From the NCBI GenBank assembly GCA_028829895.1, contig CM054179.1, forward strand, positions 49,683,391 through 49,747,390: 64,000 bases of DNA, in the 5' to 3' direction. The translations under genes and the position numbers were made by a program. Under the pieces are notes generated by a model, which saw only the letters and a program-made list of their open reading frames with translations, did no database searches and was not told where the DNA came from. The stretch comes from Sinotaia quadrata (Eukaryota > Mollusca > Gastropoda > Architaenioglossa > Viviparidae). Shown piece by piece: positions 21,329 through 34,420 of this stretch (within the stretch, counting starts at the first letter, position 1; every line of letters starts with the position of its first letter).

Positions 21329-24300
21329 CCCTACAATCTCTTAGGAAAGAGGATCACGTTTTATATCTATGGTCACGCTCTTTTAGCTAGGGAATAGTGT
21401 CCTGGGATATAATAAAAAATAATTCTGGTGAACATTATAATGCCGACGTATAGAATCTCCCGTTGCAATCCCGATTATAGGAATAAATAGTTCAGTTGAT
21501 ATCTACCTTCCACCTCTCTCATCACTCTCTTTAGCCAGGTTAAGAGAAAAAACTTTGGGGATGAGGTTTTGTACATCCACCGTTTATCTGTATAATCACC
21601 TGTTGAAGTCCAAATCGTACAACCAGGACGAAAGAATAAATGGCGGAGGCGTGCATTCTGTGGATTGAATTACTTTTGGTTTCACACAATAGTTAATCAA
21701 CATAAAGGCAAATTTTGTCCAGTTGTAGAAGTTTCCTTGTCAGTACAACAGAAAGAACTACAAGCGTCAGAAGTGATTTATTTTTATAAAATGGGCCGTG
21801 AATTTTTCAACAATAAAAAATATTCTGCAAACTGTTATACCTTTCTTTACTACCCGGATGGGGTGGTTATCTAGGCCTAGTAGTAAGTCACTGATATTTT
21901 GAATAGAAAGGTCTACTGTTAAGATATGAAATGCGAGAAAAACAGAAAAGACCAATCAACCAAGATAATCGCAGTACAATGAAAGAGCATGCCAGCACGT
22001 AGAGAAACGTTCACAGAAGGTCCAAAGAAGTGTACAATCGATCAAAGACGGATCAAGAGATTTCTTTCTCTTTTTTCTCTTTTTTGGGGGGTGGGGGTGA
22101 GTGGGACAAAGAAAGAGATATGAGTATAGAATTGAGAAAAGGCGGCAAGCTCATCTTAATACAGTCGAGTGTTTGTCTTGTCATGATTGAATAGTATGCA
22201 CCTGGAGTCGAAATATTTTAAAAAAGAAACAGTGTTACAGTTTGCAAAAGTGAATAATTTTGACAGAGGATTCGCAAGGATTCACATGGCTTAATAAATT
22301 AATTAATAAATAAATAAATAACATGCTACTCACAGCTGTAAGCCAGCGCACACAGAGTCAGAATCAGATGAGCACTGTCGCAGTTTTGCACACTGCATAT
22401 AGGATCTGTAAAGGCGGTAACACTTAAATATGATGATGATTTGCTCGAATACAATGATAAAGGCACATTCTCCTTATATTATCCTTGCATCACTCATGTG
22501 ATAACACAGTGCAATTTTTAAAAAATCGTTTAATGGGGGAGGGGAAGATGGATATTAAGGGGCCATTTTGCTTTTATTGGCAAAGATATTCTCATGCCAT
22601 CATGCCCTGTCGACATAAAATGGATTTTACTTCCCGTTGTAAACTTGGACAAGAAATAATATTGGCAAATATAAATAATTACATGTAGCATGAACATTCT
22701 TGCGCATGCAATACTTTATGACATGAATAAGGAGATGATGAGACTCGGAATGGGGGTATTTCTCAAATGCCTGATAAAAGAAACATTGTCTTCTTAGAAA
22801 AACACTGACTGAGAATTTTCATTAAACAGTGTACACAACACATCTGCTATCCACAATTCAACAACCACTATAGTTGCCATGACTATTGGCCAATTCAGCC
22901 ATCAGGACCACGGGCCACCTGAGCTGTTTATGTCTTTAGTGACGACAATCCTAGTGGCCTTGATATTCGCGCTTAAAAATATAAATACATAATTAATGAA
23001 CTGTATTCACACCCACTCCGTTATTCTTCACATCCCTGCCTATCCGCCTCTCTGTTTTCCCATTGGATTGTTGTAATCTTGCACTAGATCCTTAATCGTT
23101 ACTCTCTTTAATGCTCTCTTAATCTGCTGAACTATTTTCTAAAATGACACGTTGCTGTTTTTCTAGTGTGGTTAGCACTTCATGTGTTAGTTTTTCCTTC
23201 TATTCGACCGCCTACAACTTTATTGTCCATCGGTTTGACTCTCCGGTCACCTTACATCATTCAGCCTCATCCTTAAAATTATTTCCCCTTCTTCCCATCC
23301 GCAAATCATTTGCCTGTCCACTCGATCGCGTAATGAGAGCTTCTCCACGATTGGACTCTGAAGAAGGGAGACAATTAAAATTGGCTGTCAAGGCAGTGGA
23401 TACTCCAGATAATGTAACTGACAGGAAAAGAATTTTATTTTTGTCAAGGTCACATTGTTAATCCTTGTTCGGATTCGACTCCGTATGTTGCATCATTAAT
23501 ATGCTATACATGAACCTGTTTTGTACTTTACTTTTTCCCCATTTGAAGTTAAAGATATTCCATTAAATTTATAGTAAAACCATCAACAGCAATGTTTATC
23601 TGGCTAAAAAAGCTTAAATCGATTTCCGTCGAATCAAAGTGATCGCGGATCCGCTGGGCTGCTGAAGGGAAAAAATGAACAGCTAGTAGAAAGTCTGCTA
23701 CACTTCTGTCAGACATATACGAACTTACATTTTTATATCTTGAAGCTGAGTTTCGCCTCACTGCTGTAAATGCTGCTGTTAGCTTTGCTAGATATATGAA
23801 TATACATTGTTTTATATTAAATATATAAGCTGAGTCTCTGAGTCAACACTTCTGTTAGATATGTGTAAATACATTATTATATCTAGAAGATGAGATTATT
23901 ATGTATACATAAGCTACATCGCACAACACTTCTGTTAGACATACGTATATACGTTATTATATCTAGAAGCTGCACCATTGTGGTTTAATATCTCATTGCC
24001 ATAAGAGTCAAAGCACCTAGTCCCCATACCCCACACTTTCCTGTACCTGACTAAGGTTTAAGTATTCCAGACTGGAACACAGGCTGACAGGCATAACAAT
24101 GGTATCTAAACCAATGGGTGTGCGTACATATAAAGTGTGCACATTATTGCCTAAAGTACACAAGGACTTACTTTCTTAACTCGTTGCATTCAGTAAGTGA
24201 GCATTGAGAATATATTCACATTTATTTTTCTAACAAAAAGAAAAAAATAAGCTCTCGCACAATAAACAACATATTGCATTGTAAAGACATTAACAATACA

Positions 24301-24481
24301 ACACAAAGATACATTTTAATTATATACAGACATCAGATTACACACTCATTTAAAGATTTACCAAAATATCACTAAAAATTACTTTTTCAAGGCACAACAT
24401 GAGCAGTAAACGGTTTTAAATCCTTTTGAGATATCAGATAGATGGCACGGCAAGTATATCACACGTTTCGTGCAAGATATT
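21329..24481. other. Unique DNA with a diffuse repeat at 23700-23972
   Basis: No gene is recognised; frames here (for example 23144-23461) lack known motifs. G runs lie at 22086-22105. At 23700-23972 the phrases cttctgttagacata, acattattatatctagaag and gctgagtc recur at roughly 90-base spacing, a decayed tandem repeat. Confidence 0.5.
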
Positions 24482-24573
24482 GATAGATAAATAGATAGAT
24501 AAATAGGAGGGAGAGAGGAAGGGAGAGAACGAGGGAGGGAGGGAAGGAGAGAGACAAATCGACAGAGAGACAA
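24482..24573. repeat. Purine-rich GATA/GGGA tract
   Basis: gatagataaatagatagata passes into gaggaagggagagaacgagg and similar. The plus strand is almost only purine. Confidence 0.93.
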
Positions 24574-24852
24574 AGAATACTGAAGAAAGTAGCTGTACGA
24601 TTTTAGTTCTCATTCGTACGGATTTTAAACCAGTGTAACTAGAGCGAACAAGGTCAAAAAGATGGTGATACGGACATTAGGGACAGAAATCAACTGGAGG
24701 TTTTGGAACGCACACTTTCTTCGATCTACTTGCTTGCCTTCTCGGGTCACGTGGTCTTCAGAAGGATGTCCCTGAGACGAGAAGGAAATGGTCAGAGGGT
24801 AGAAAGGAACAGGAAATCTAAACACTTGACTGATTCGTCTGAGCTGTCTACA

Positions 24853-25206
24853 GTGGCATCGGTGTTTCCTAAAGCAGAAAACTGTGAGGGATATATATAG
24901 GTGTTTCCTAAGGCAGAAAACTGTGAGGGATATAAATATATATATATATATATATATAGGTGTTTCCTAAGGTAGAAAACTATGAGGGATATATATATAT
25001 ATATATAGGTGTTTCCTAAGGTAGAAAACTATGAGGGATATATATATAGGTGTTTCCTAGGGTAGAAAACTGTGAGGGATATATATAGGTGTTTCCTAAG
25101 GCAGAAAACTGAGGGATATATATATAGGTGTTTCCTAAGACAGAAATCAGTGAGGGATATATATAGGTGTTTCCTAAGGTAGAAAACTGTGAGGGATATA
25201 AATAGG
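24853..25206. repeat. 39-45-bp minisatellite with embedded TA runs, about 9 copies
   Basis: Each unit has ggtgtttcctaaggcagaaa, then actgtgagggata and a TA run of varying length. Nearly all length variation between units comes from the internal TA run, so a microsatellite is nested inside a minisatellite. Confidence 0.95.
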
Positions 25207-25377
25207 TATGGACAGAAAGATGGATTGAAAATGATGAGCTGTACATTAGATGTCCAACGAATGTCAACAGATGATATCCATGAAGAAGAGGGCGTGCAAA
25301 ATCGATTTTGCCTTTTAAAGTTAAAACTTGTAGCCAGTGGCTGATAGGTCTGTTTATACACATTCATGAAAGTACAG

Positions 25378-25379
<2 letters not shown>

Positions 25380-25442
<63 letters not shown>
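25380..25442. repeat. (AC)n microsatellite
   Basis: Pure CA run of about 31 units. Confidence 0.98.
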
Positions 25443-25444
<2 letters not shown>

Positions 25445-26601
25445 TATTCCTGACTACAGAATCCAAACGCGCCAGTGCCCTGGGCTTTTCATAGCACAGT
25501 AAGCTAACGACTGGTGCTTTTAAAAAAAATATTTTTCTAAGAACCAGAGTGGAAACAAATACTATTTTATAACAAATACTATAACCATCTCTATAATGTT
25601 ACTCAAGGGTTTAAGGATATTCCTCGAGTCAAACGAAATGCATATAAAGGCAAAAATGTACAGCACATATGAAATAGATTATAATTTGCAATTGAAACAA
25701 GTAGGAAATAGCACCCCATAATTGTAAATAAAATAAGTAATATACCATCTTAATTTAGACTTTTAATAAATGTCAAAAGATCATAGCTTTCTTCAAAATC
25801 TTCAACAGTGATTGCTTATCAGGAACGGTCCGAGCGCTGTGTCAAAAAATAAAATAGCAGCAACAAGAACAAAAACAGTGTACAAAAAGCAGAAGGGGAA
25901 AATGTCAGATTTCTCTTTTACTGTTAGATAAAAAAGAAGTTTGATTGGCTATCGTGTTCATTTTGAAGAATTTTTTTTTTAAAATCAACTAGGTGCGTTC
26001 ATTTCAAGAAGGCGGAGAAAGTATTAAATTTTTATTTTAAAAAAAAGGAATTGTTGACAATAGGCGTGGTAAGTGATATTTCAGATACTAAGAGACCTGT
26101 CAGTTAATGCCCGAGGAAAAACTAGACAGCCAGTAGTACGTAGCTTCTTCAGTCTAAAATCAAAGAACAGTCTCATTAACGAAAGAAAAGTTTCAGAGAA
26201 ATGCATATGAAGCGAACTCGGGGAAATAAAAGAAACACGGGTAATGTTTCACGTGTACATAAACAACAAATTGTTTTTAGAGTTACCTTTCATAATTCGA
26301 GGGAAAAAATATATAATCAGAGAGGTCGGAAGGAATATTATTATCTGGAATTATTAACTAAAATATATTTTGTTCTTTTTTTTTTAATTTAAAAAATATG
26401 TTTTTAATTTGTTTTTCTCGCTCGCTGCCCTCTCAGCCTAGAAAGTGGAATAAAATAACGAATGTAGAAGAAATTGACAATAATGAAAGATAAAAGGTTG
26501 GAGATTACACAGTTCTTCCCCTTTGCTGTTTTTCGAGGCGGTAGCAATGGTCTCTTGGGCTTGGCATCTTATTTACTATTCTTGTATTGATCACTGCGCA
26601 G
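25443..26601. other. Unique AT-rich DNA, no gene recognised
   Basis: No gene or tandem array is seen. Poly-A/T runs are near 25970, 26040 and 26380. Confidence 0.55.
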
Positions 26602-26823
26602 GTAACAAAACAGGAAATATCAGCACAGATTCTGACAAACAGTAAAACTAGCAAAGATTCACAAACTGTTTTCAAATTCACCCTAAGCAGAGCGAATAAA
26701 AAATACAACCACACCAAACTCAACAAAAAACAACCAACCCATATCAACAATTTTCTGGAAACATCTAGTAGAACTGAAGTTCCAATGAAAAGAACACTCA
26801 CACCAAACATGGATTTAAAATAA
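26602..26823 (+). other. Possible terminal coding exon (weak)
   Basis: A pyrimidine-leaning stretch ending in tgatcactgcgcag precedes an open frame of about 73 codons, which closes at 26821-26823 with a stop that overlaps an AATAAA-like signal (aaaataaag). The predicted peptide is polar and basic, ending in TEVPMKRTLTPNMDLK, and I recognise no domain. The opposite strand is also open (26505-26810) and predicts a hydrophobic peptide, which suggests that A/C-rich composition alone may explain both frames. No partner exon is visible. Confidence 0.18.
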
Positions 26824-27151
26824 AGTTTCTGACAATCAGGAGATATAATGTCAGGAAAGTAACATTATCTTTGCTAATTAACCTTTATGATTTCAAGAGA
26901 ATTGTATCTATCAAAAAAGTTATACGAATAACGAGAATTATTCATATTATTAATTGTATTGAAAATGTAATCTTACTAAAAGGTTAATTTGTTTTATTTT
27001 AAAACAAACAAAATATATATAGCATAGTTCATGCTCAGGATTATAGACAAAATGGCTCTCCGTTTAAAGCTAATTAAAAATAATAGCTTGTATTATTTTT
27101 TTCTCATACATACATGCGTTCACAAGGAGGAGATGTGCAGAGAGAAAGAGT

Positions 27152-27885
27152 GGCGGAGTAAATTTGCCTATCCTTATTTCTAAATTTAATTGATTAATTA
27201 ATTATTAAATGTCAACGTCACACGAATCTGGGGACTGCTTATGATGATATTTTGGTAGTAAACCACTCTGAAAAAGAATACGCCAGAGCTTGATGATGTA
27301 ATCTAAACCGGTTTTAGGTGGATGAGTAGTTTTTATTATTCAATGGTTAAGATTTACAAGTACGAGACCAGCCAAAGTTTAGTTTTCTAATAATTTCGAA
27401 TTTGTTGTGGCAGAGCCCGGTCATGAAAGGCGGCCGTTAGCTTAATGGTAAGTTAACTGATTGATTGAGAGAGAATGGACCTAGAAATATTTTATGCATT
27501 TTGCTATTGATATGTTGTACTTGCATTTTAAGTAGAAATACATTATGTGAGTATACTATTATTTCTACAAATTGTTAACTAAGCTGCTTGTATGTAGTAT
27601 GCTAAACAATTGACATTATTTCTAGTGAACCAATTCATAAAATTGTTATGTTTTATTTATTATGTTGTATGCGTGTAAATCAGGCTAATAGATACTGTTG
27701 CAGGAAACTGTAAAGAATGAGTGTTAGAAAGAATGGCGTTAGGAATTAATACACTGAAAAACTTAGCGTTTGTTCCCTGATTATATTTTACAGGGAAGAA
27801 GCAGTTTTTGCCACCCCCACCCCCACCACCCCAGAATTTTCCAGTTATTGATTTATAAACTACCCCAACTGTGGTAGATTCAAAA
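27152..27885 (+). repeat. Dispersed repeat family, copy 1 (long form)
   Basis: It begins ggcggagtaaatttgcctat and includes gatgtaatctaaaccggttt, then ggtggatgagtagtttttat, gttagcttaatggtaagtta and aacttagcgtttgttccctg. It aligns along its whole length with 31812-32528, apart from an extra stretch of about 40 bases in that copy. The first 200 bases also match the three shorter copies. The family is not one I recognise. The phrase ttagcttaatggt resembles a tRNA A box, but no good B box follows. Confidence 0.85.
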
Positions 27886-28651
27886 AATCTCTACCCAGAG
27901 TGTATAAGTGTAAGAATACACTGCACTGTGTTGATGTATGGTGGCAAAGTATGCTGACTAGACTGCTGAATTTCTGTTACAAGGAAGGTACTGGAAATTG
28001 CTGCATTGTTGTTCTGCTTGAGGCAACTATTAAGGTGAAAGAGCACCCAGATTAGTTTCAAATAGTGTGCTAAAATAATAATGATCATTTACCAATTATA
28101 GTTATGATCTCCTCAACTTAATGAAGGACGTGCATTGCAAAATATCTTTATAGTATTAAATGCATTTCATACCTCTCTTAATAGCAATTATAGTAATTGA
28201 TGTAATTGTGTCTTTTAATACATAGGTCTTGCAAAGTGGATTTTTTGTTGTTGTCTGTCATAACTGAGGACCATAGTTCTTCACGTGATTATTATTTTTT
28301 GTTATTATAATACAGTTCCACCTTACGTAAGAATTATTATTTACTTTGGAATTAGGTCACGTAAGGTAAGGTCAATTCAAATCGTCATGTAATATATGTA
28401 AGAAGGGTTGCTGGGTCCAGGATCTGTCAGCTGTCCTGTCATATTATTATTGATTGTTTTATCATGTTACATATGTAAATAAATACTTCTTAAGATTCCT
28501 CATGAATACATGAAACACTGGGTGTATCCATATCCATATCAATAAAAATATACGCCATTTTTCTGCTTGTGTTCATTTTCCATATATCACAGCAATAATG
28601 GAAAGTCTGTTAGTTTCCTCAGACATAATGTGTATAGCCGCTTGTTTTCTC
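27886..28651. other. Unique AT-rich DNA, no gene recognised
   Basis: No motif is supported. The minus-strand frame 27891-28088 has no domain. Confidence 0.55.
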
Positions 28652-28830
28652 GTGTTACGAGAGCGAAGTCTTATTAAGTTTTCTCTGGTATAAATGTTTA
28701 CGTAAAGTCCGTGTTACAAGTGAGAAGTCTTATTAAGTTTTCTCTGGTATAAATGTTTACGTAAAGCCCGTGTTACAAGTGAGAAGTCTTATTAAGTTTT
28801 CTGTGGTATAAATGTTAACATAAAGCCCGT
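28652..28830. repeat. 59-bp minisatellite, 3 copies
   Basis: gtgttacaagtgagaagtct followed by tattaagttttctctggta repeats at exactly 59 bases (28652, 28711, 28770). Confidence 0.96.
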
Positions 28831-30544
28831 GGCGTTTCATCAACTCACATACCATATTTTAAAGTCTGTTTGAATTTTATATATGTTACATTTATTTTTG
28901 TGAAGATAAGTTAATTTTAATCATTTCAGCATGTGTTATGAACCATCAATTTGCTAGAGAGTTAAGGACATATAAATATGTCTTATGTAGCGAAACTTTG
29001 TATGAAACTCACTTAAGTCATTTCAAAGACATGAGAAGTTTTGTCATATTAAATTTCTTCAGATCACATTATGTTCATTTAACACCTGTAAATTTTGTAA
29101 ATGGTGTAAATATGATACAAATTAAGTTACAGAGATCTCATGGCCACTTCTTACAAACTAATTACAAAAACAAACAAAAAATCTACAGTCCACATGCACT
29201 TTTACCTCTCTCACTCTCCCGCCCCCTTCCTTTTCTTCCGTGCAATATGACACTGGGATGATGTAGCTTTCATCTCAAAGTATCATGGTACCAGTCTCGC
29301 TGTAAATCAGTTAAACCTGTCGCATGGGTGGGGAAGTTATAACCGAGGTCTTTCTGACCCCTCTGGTGTCATAGCAATTTACTTTATCCGACTGACTTGG
29401 TGTTCTGTAAACATTTATAGTAACGGTGAGCGAGCAGATCTGTGCTTCGACACGCCTGCTAATTAGGAACTCAAAGTGCCTCACTCCAGAAAGTATCCTG
29501 TATCTATCAGCATTGTTATATGCTGGGGGTGGGGTGGGGGGGGGTGGTTGTTAATGATTCAAAGCAATCGTCGTAGGCATTAAGTAGTAATTTACATACT
29601 TGAAACAAACAGTGTTAGATAAAAGTATAAGCAAATTTTAACTGACAACGATTATATTCTCGAAATGTCAGTCGTCAAGCTAGTAGTTTGTCTTTGACAG
29701 TTTCCCCCCCCGCCCTCCTTGTTCTGAAGAGTAACTGGAGCAGCTCTCAGCCATTTCGTTGCCTGCCCGTTCCAACATAAGCTAAAATAAACCCACATAC
29801 AAGTCTGGAGTGTAATCTCCAAATTTTTCATGCTACCGACTTTTTCCCTGGCACTGACTACACTCCATCAGGACAACCATTTATTTTACCCTGGACAAAG
29901 GGACATAATCTACCTAGCCTTTCCATCATACACCGACTACACCGTTTTCCAATGATTTTTCCGCCGAATCTTCGAGCCGACGAAATGTGAATGAATGGAG
30001 AGAGATTGGGCGATAAACGGTTCCTACAGAAAGTAATCGACTCCCGACTATGCGGCCGCGTATTGACAAATGCTAAGCTATGAGACAGATCTTTTTCACT
30101 TCTGTTTAAAAAAATGAGGCTTGCCAAAGAAAGAAAGAGATTGTAGCTTTTCTGAATTATTTTTTTTTTTTGTATGACACGTTCCAAGCGAGATTAGTAA
30201 TGACATGCCTGCAAATGCAATCAAGTCACTCTTCGAAATGATGCCGGAAAGCTGTTCCACGCTGATCGTTTTGAAGAACGCAAACAATACAGGTGTAAGT
30301 GTTGCTGAGAGGGTTTGCATATATAGCAACAACCGCGCTTGCTGTCAGTTTTAGGCTTGGCATGCTGTGTTGAGTGGACCCTTACATTTCTTATTTTGCT
30401 CATTTGTAAACAAGTCAACACTCTTCGTTTTATGCGTGGTGATATAAGTACATCTATTTGCGTGTTGGCGCGCGGTCGCGTGCCTTTCTGCAAGTGTTTG
30501 AATTCAAGCCTTCACAGTCCACGACACTGCCTCCCCTCACCCCT

Positions 30545-30549
<5 letters not shown>
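28831..30549. other. Unique DNA, no gene supported
   Basis: The 107-codon frame at 28938-29261 and the overlapping minus frames at 29858-30493 have no recognisable domain. A G-rich block lies at 29525-29544. 29940-30060 and 30440-30490 are richer in CpG. Confidence 0.5.
29525..29544 (+). other. G-quadruplex-prone run
   Basis: Runs of 5, 4 and 9 G separated by single T. The last run can supply two tracts, which satisfies the four-tract pattern. Confidence 0.7.

Positions 30550-30620
<71 letters not shown>
30550..30620. repeat. (CT)n microsatellite
   Basis: Pure CT run of about 35 units. Frames in all directions across it are artefacts. Confidence 0.98.
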
Positions 30621-30624
<4 letters not shown>

Positions 30625-31217
30625 AGAAGACATTCGTGAAGAATTTTGTGTGTCAGAAGTACGCGAAGGTCGTAAAGATAATATAATTTCGTGCCTGCAA
30701 ATACATGGAGTGGAATCAATGTTGTTACAGTAAGCTGATGGCTGTTGCAATGGATATGGGATGACAGCATTCAGAAACACAAATCATGCTCTACCATGCC
30801 CCTCCACACCCACTCACCCGCTGACTTGACCACGAGTTAAAGTAGAAACTAAAGCTGACGAAAGTCTCGCCACTGTTAGAGAGCGCTTGGTGTGTGTTTC
30901 TGTTTACGATGGTGCGATGTTCTCGCCTATCTCTCTCTCTTTCTTGGCCTTTCGAGGCAAATAGAAAAATAAACCCTCAGAGGGAAAGACACAGGTAAAT
31001 GGTACTTTGCTGAGATGCGCGAAATACGTACGCGGTCAGTCTGGAGGTGTGTTAACTTCCGGAGTCGGTGTTTGACATAATGGTCAAAGCTAATGTTTGT
31101 TAGCCCTCATTGTCATTTCCAAGTCATTTAAATTTATCGATAATTTCATTTTTATAATTGTGTAAATACTATGCTTTGCAAAAAATGCGTCTGGTGTTTT
31201 TAAAAAGCATGGACAGC
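30621..31217. other. Unique DNA, no gene recognised
   Basis: Slightly CpG-rich around 30850-31060. No motif is supported. Confidence 0.5.
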
Positions 31218-31525
31218 GGCGATTATGTACTATACATTGCATTATCCGTGTTACAAGTAGTTATTGTCATATTGTAGAGAAAACGTACAACAAGATTGTG
31301 TACTATATATACATTGCATTATCCGTATTACAAGTAGTTATTGTCATAATGTAGAGAAAACGTACAACAAGATTGTGTACTATATATACATTGCATTATC
31401 CGTATTACAAGTAGTTATTGTCATAATGTAGAGAAAACGTACAACAAGATTGTGTACTATATATACATTGCATTATCCGTATTATAAGTAGTTATTGTCA
31501 TAATGTAGAGAAAACGTAAAACCGT
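31218..31525. repeat. 77-bp minisatellite, about 4 copies
   Basis: The unit contains acattgcattatccgtatta followed by caagtagttattgtcata and gtagagaaaacgtacaacaa. Spacing is 77 bases, and the inner copies are nearly identical. Confidence 0.96.
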
Positions 31526-31811
31526 CGAGAAAATTCGAAAAAGGCTTAATTTTGTAGATGACGTGCTATATTGTTAGGCATTGCAGTCCTTGTACACTTT
31601 GAACTTATTAGGTTTTATGTGTTGGTTTGTGTAACAATCAACCATTTGAGAAAATACTAATTACATTTTTGTTTCTAGTTTTTATTTTTCTCACATATCA
31701 TCTTTTGCAATCATTATAAGGTTTCAAAACATTCAAAAATAAATCTTGCTTAGTGGTTTCCATTGTATGGGTAACTTCAGATAAATATTAATTTAATAAT
31801 ATGCATAATAA

Positions 31812-32528
31812 GGACAGTGTGACGAAGTAAATTTGCCTATCCCTATTTCTAGACTTAATAATTATATCTTTTTTGCCAATGTTAACGTGACCCGACCTTG
31901 GGCACAGTTAATCATGATATTTATGGAGTAAACAACTTAGGTAAAGAATATGCTAGAGCTTGCTGATGTAATCTAAACCAGTTTTAGGCGGATGAGTAGT
32001 TTTTATTATCCAATGATTAAGATTTACAAGAACGAGACTAACCAATGGGCTGAGATCAAAGTTTACCTGTTTAAATTTTTTTTTTTAATTTAAGAATTTA
32101 TTTTCTAAACGCTTTGAATTTGGAGAGGCAAATATCCGGTCATGAAAGGTGGCCATTAGCTTAATGGTGAGTTAACTGATTGATTGAGAGAAAATGGACT
32201 TATAAATATTTTGTGTATTTTGCTATTGATATTTTATATTTGCATGTTATGTAGAGATATATTATGTGAGTAGACTTTTACTTCTTCACTTGTGAATTAA
32301 GATGCTTGTGTTCTACATATAAGATTATTTAAAGTGAACATATTCATGAATCTTAAGTTGAGATTTGAATGTAAGAAAGAATGTAGTTAGACATAAATAA
32401 ACTGGAAACTTAGCGTTTGTTCTCTGAATATATTTTACAAGGAAGAAGCAGCCTCGGTTGTTGTTTTTATATTAGAATCTCCTGGTTTACTGATTTATAA
32501 ACTGCTACCACTAGATTGAAAAAAAAAT
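31812..32528 (+). repeat. Dispersed repeat family, copy 2 (long form)
   Basis: It starts gacgaagtaaatttgcctat and contains gatgtaatctaaaccagttt, ggcggatgagtagtttttat, attagcttaatggtgagtta and aacttagcgtttgttctctg in the same order as copy 1. An extra AT-rich stretch lies near 32065-32110. Confidence 0.87.
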
Positions 32529-33460
32529 AACTTATCAACTTCTATATGACCTGTATTCCAGCAAAACATCCCTTTGGGATCTATTGGTGACGTGAATAAC
32601 TACGTCAAACGTGCGTGCTTGTACTAGACTTTCTCATACATCTCGTGTATCTAGATTTTATTCCGTCCATTACTCTTTTCTAATATTTATTGCTGTGAGA
32701 CAGGGCGAGGTTTTATGCCATCGACTGACAGTTATGGATGATTAATAATAATAACCATAAGCAATAACTAGGGTGGCGTTGTGTCACAGACAGGATATAT
32801 AAATTTGAGCATTGAATGCATATTTACCTTTAATATGAGAAGGTCACAGGCTCTGAAATATAGTCGAAGCCTAATATTAATATAAATAAACTATAGCATA
32901 AGTAATTTTTAATAAAATATATTTAATGAACATTCAATTATTAATATTGATTTTAAAATCTTCTTAATGTTCAAGAGTGATAATATATTTTGTGCAATTT
33001 TCTGTTTAAAATAAAATGTGAATAGTGTAAAATGTGTAGAAGATAAAAGTGATATAATCATGCTAGTCCTAGTAGGATATCTAGTGAAAGCTGAGCGTCA
33101 TATACAACGCTGTTGAGATATTTTGTTTCAATGTATATTTAAAAGAAAAATGTAATTCTTCTGAACACAGCATCAAACATGTAAAAGTATCTGATTTTAT
33201 AAATAACCAAATTCAAATGAATCTATTGGAAAATAATAAAACACTTTCCCTCCTTTAATTCGTAGAATCTTTGATAAATCTGTAATGTCACTGTATAAAA
33301 TTTATAAAGTTTAAGAATAAAATTAACAAGGAAACTGAATTCTGCCACTTTTAAAAATTAGCAATCTGTAGTTTCCTGACTTAGTTGGACACTTAATATT
33401 ACAGTCAGGAACACAATCAGGAACACAACATGCGCAATGACAATTACTTGTCGTAAGTCG
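32529..33460. other. Unique AT-rich DNA, no gene recognised
   Basis: No open frame or repeat is supported. Confidence 0.55.
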
Positions 33461-33600
33461 TGACGTCATCAGTGTAACATTAAATACTATCTTCGCAAAG
33501 CGTCAAGCGAGAGAACCGGAAATAACCTGGCCTCCATTATCCAAAAGGTCACCCACATGCATAATTCTCCGAAATGAACCATGGCGGCGAAGTTTTATTA
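33461..33600 (+). promoter_or_regulatory. Promoter-like stretch (CRE, ETS-like and YY1-like words)
   Basis: TGACGTCA (full CRE palindrome) at 33461-33468, accggaaat (ETS-type core) at 33515-33523, and ccatggcggcgaag around 33579-33592, where ATGGCGGC matches the YY1 core. The ATG at 33581 opens only six codons before a stop, so it does not reveal a protein. The combination is typical of TATA-less promoters, but no transcript evidence exists here. Confidence 0.25.
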
Positions 33601-34420
33601 GTGTTTCTATAATTTAAAAATAATCTGCAACAGCACGAACATCATCGTTATTTTTAATTCGATTTCCAAGTATTAACGACGGCGGACACATTGTACGTTA
33701 TTTTTCCTAACCATCTGATGCCCCCGATAGTGCCCTAATCATTGAGTTATTCCACCCTCCACACACCCCACCCGCACACCCATTAAACAACAGGTTACTA
33801 GTGTGATTTAAAGTTAGTCAATTAATTAATGAAAAGCATTGTAAACCTTCAGTTTCAAAGACATCTCATATAAACTAAATGTACTTACATTTAATACAAG
33901 ACAAAGACAAATGGGAACATTTGGTTTAGAAATAAAAATATTATTGTTAAAGGGAATATTTCTTCTTCTTTTGAAAAAGAATGTAATAAAGATACTGTTC
34001 TTAAATGATAGCTTTTCAGCTTCCAGTAATCTTGATGCTGGAAATAGACGCCTACAAAACTCAAACTGCATTTGCCCACAAGGGATCGCACTTCAAGTTT
34101 TATGCGGCCGCACTGAAACTCCCCTTCAAGTGAGTATTTCATGCCGCATCGTGGCAGCACTAGCCATCATTCCGTAGTGCGACACAAGAGGATGTCTCTG
34201 AATGCATGTACAACAAGTGCCGCGTGGTTGTCAGCAGACGGAAACACACCCGTGCACGTGCACTAGGGCAGTGCCGCGCTAATGGCCTTTCTACAGTTGT
34301 GGTTTTTTAGCATTTTTGTTCACTTTGATTTCCCGTGTCAAAATAGCACACGGGTCATAGTAAGACAACTTTAAATATTTCCAATACTTTGCTATCACTG
34401 TTATATAAGTTGTTTTCTCT
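33601..34420. other. Unique DNA, no gene supported
   Basis: Overlapping frames on both strands at 33826-34177 are mutual shadows without domains. Mild CpG richness is seen near 34090-34300. Confidence 0.5.

Noticed and set aside
13060..22930. Similarity between tggccaatccagcccacggc (near 13071) and ttggccaattcagccatcag (near 22888)
   Set aside because: Needs a 10-base gap and fades on both sides; too short to claim a repeat family.
26505..26810. 101-codon minus-strand hydrophobic frame
   Set aside because: Mirror of an A/C-rich plus-strand frame; hydrophobic content follows from composition and no homology is recognised.
27430..27480. tRNA-like word gccgttagcttaatggtaag in the dispersed repeat
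   Set aside because: The A-box resemblance is good, but no B box or cloverleaf follows, so no tRNA gene or tRNA-derived head is called.
30339..30780. Several overlapping 77-115-codon frames around the CT run
   Set aside because: All depend on the CT microsatellite, giving SLSLS or RERER strings.
31218..31525. Regularly spaced repeats that could suggest a CRISPR array (also 51132-51342 and 53990-54440)
   Set aside because: Copies are directly contiguous with no unique spacers, and no cas-like gene exists; the window is eukaryotic.
33581..33601. ATGGCGGCGAAG as the start of a gene
   Set aside because: The frame stops after six codons and no convincing splice donor precedes the stop; kept only as a possible YY1-like site.
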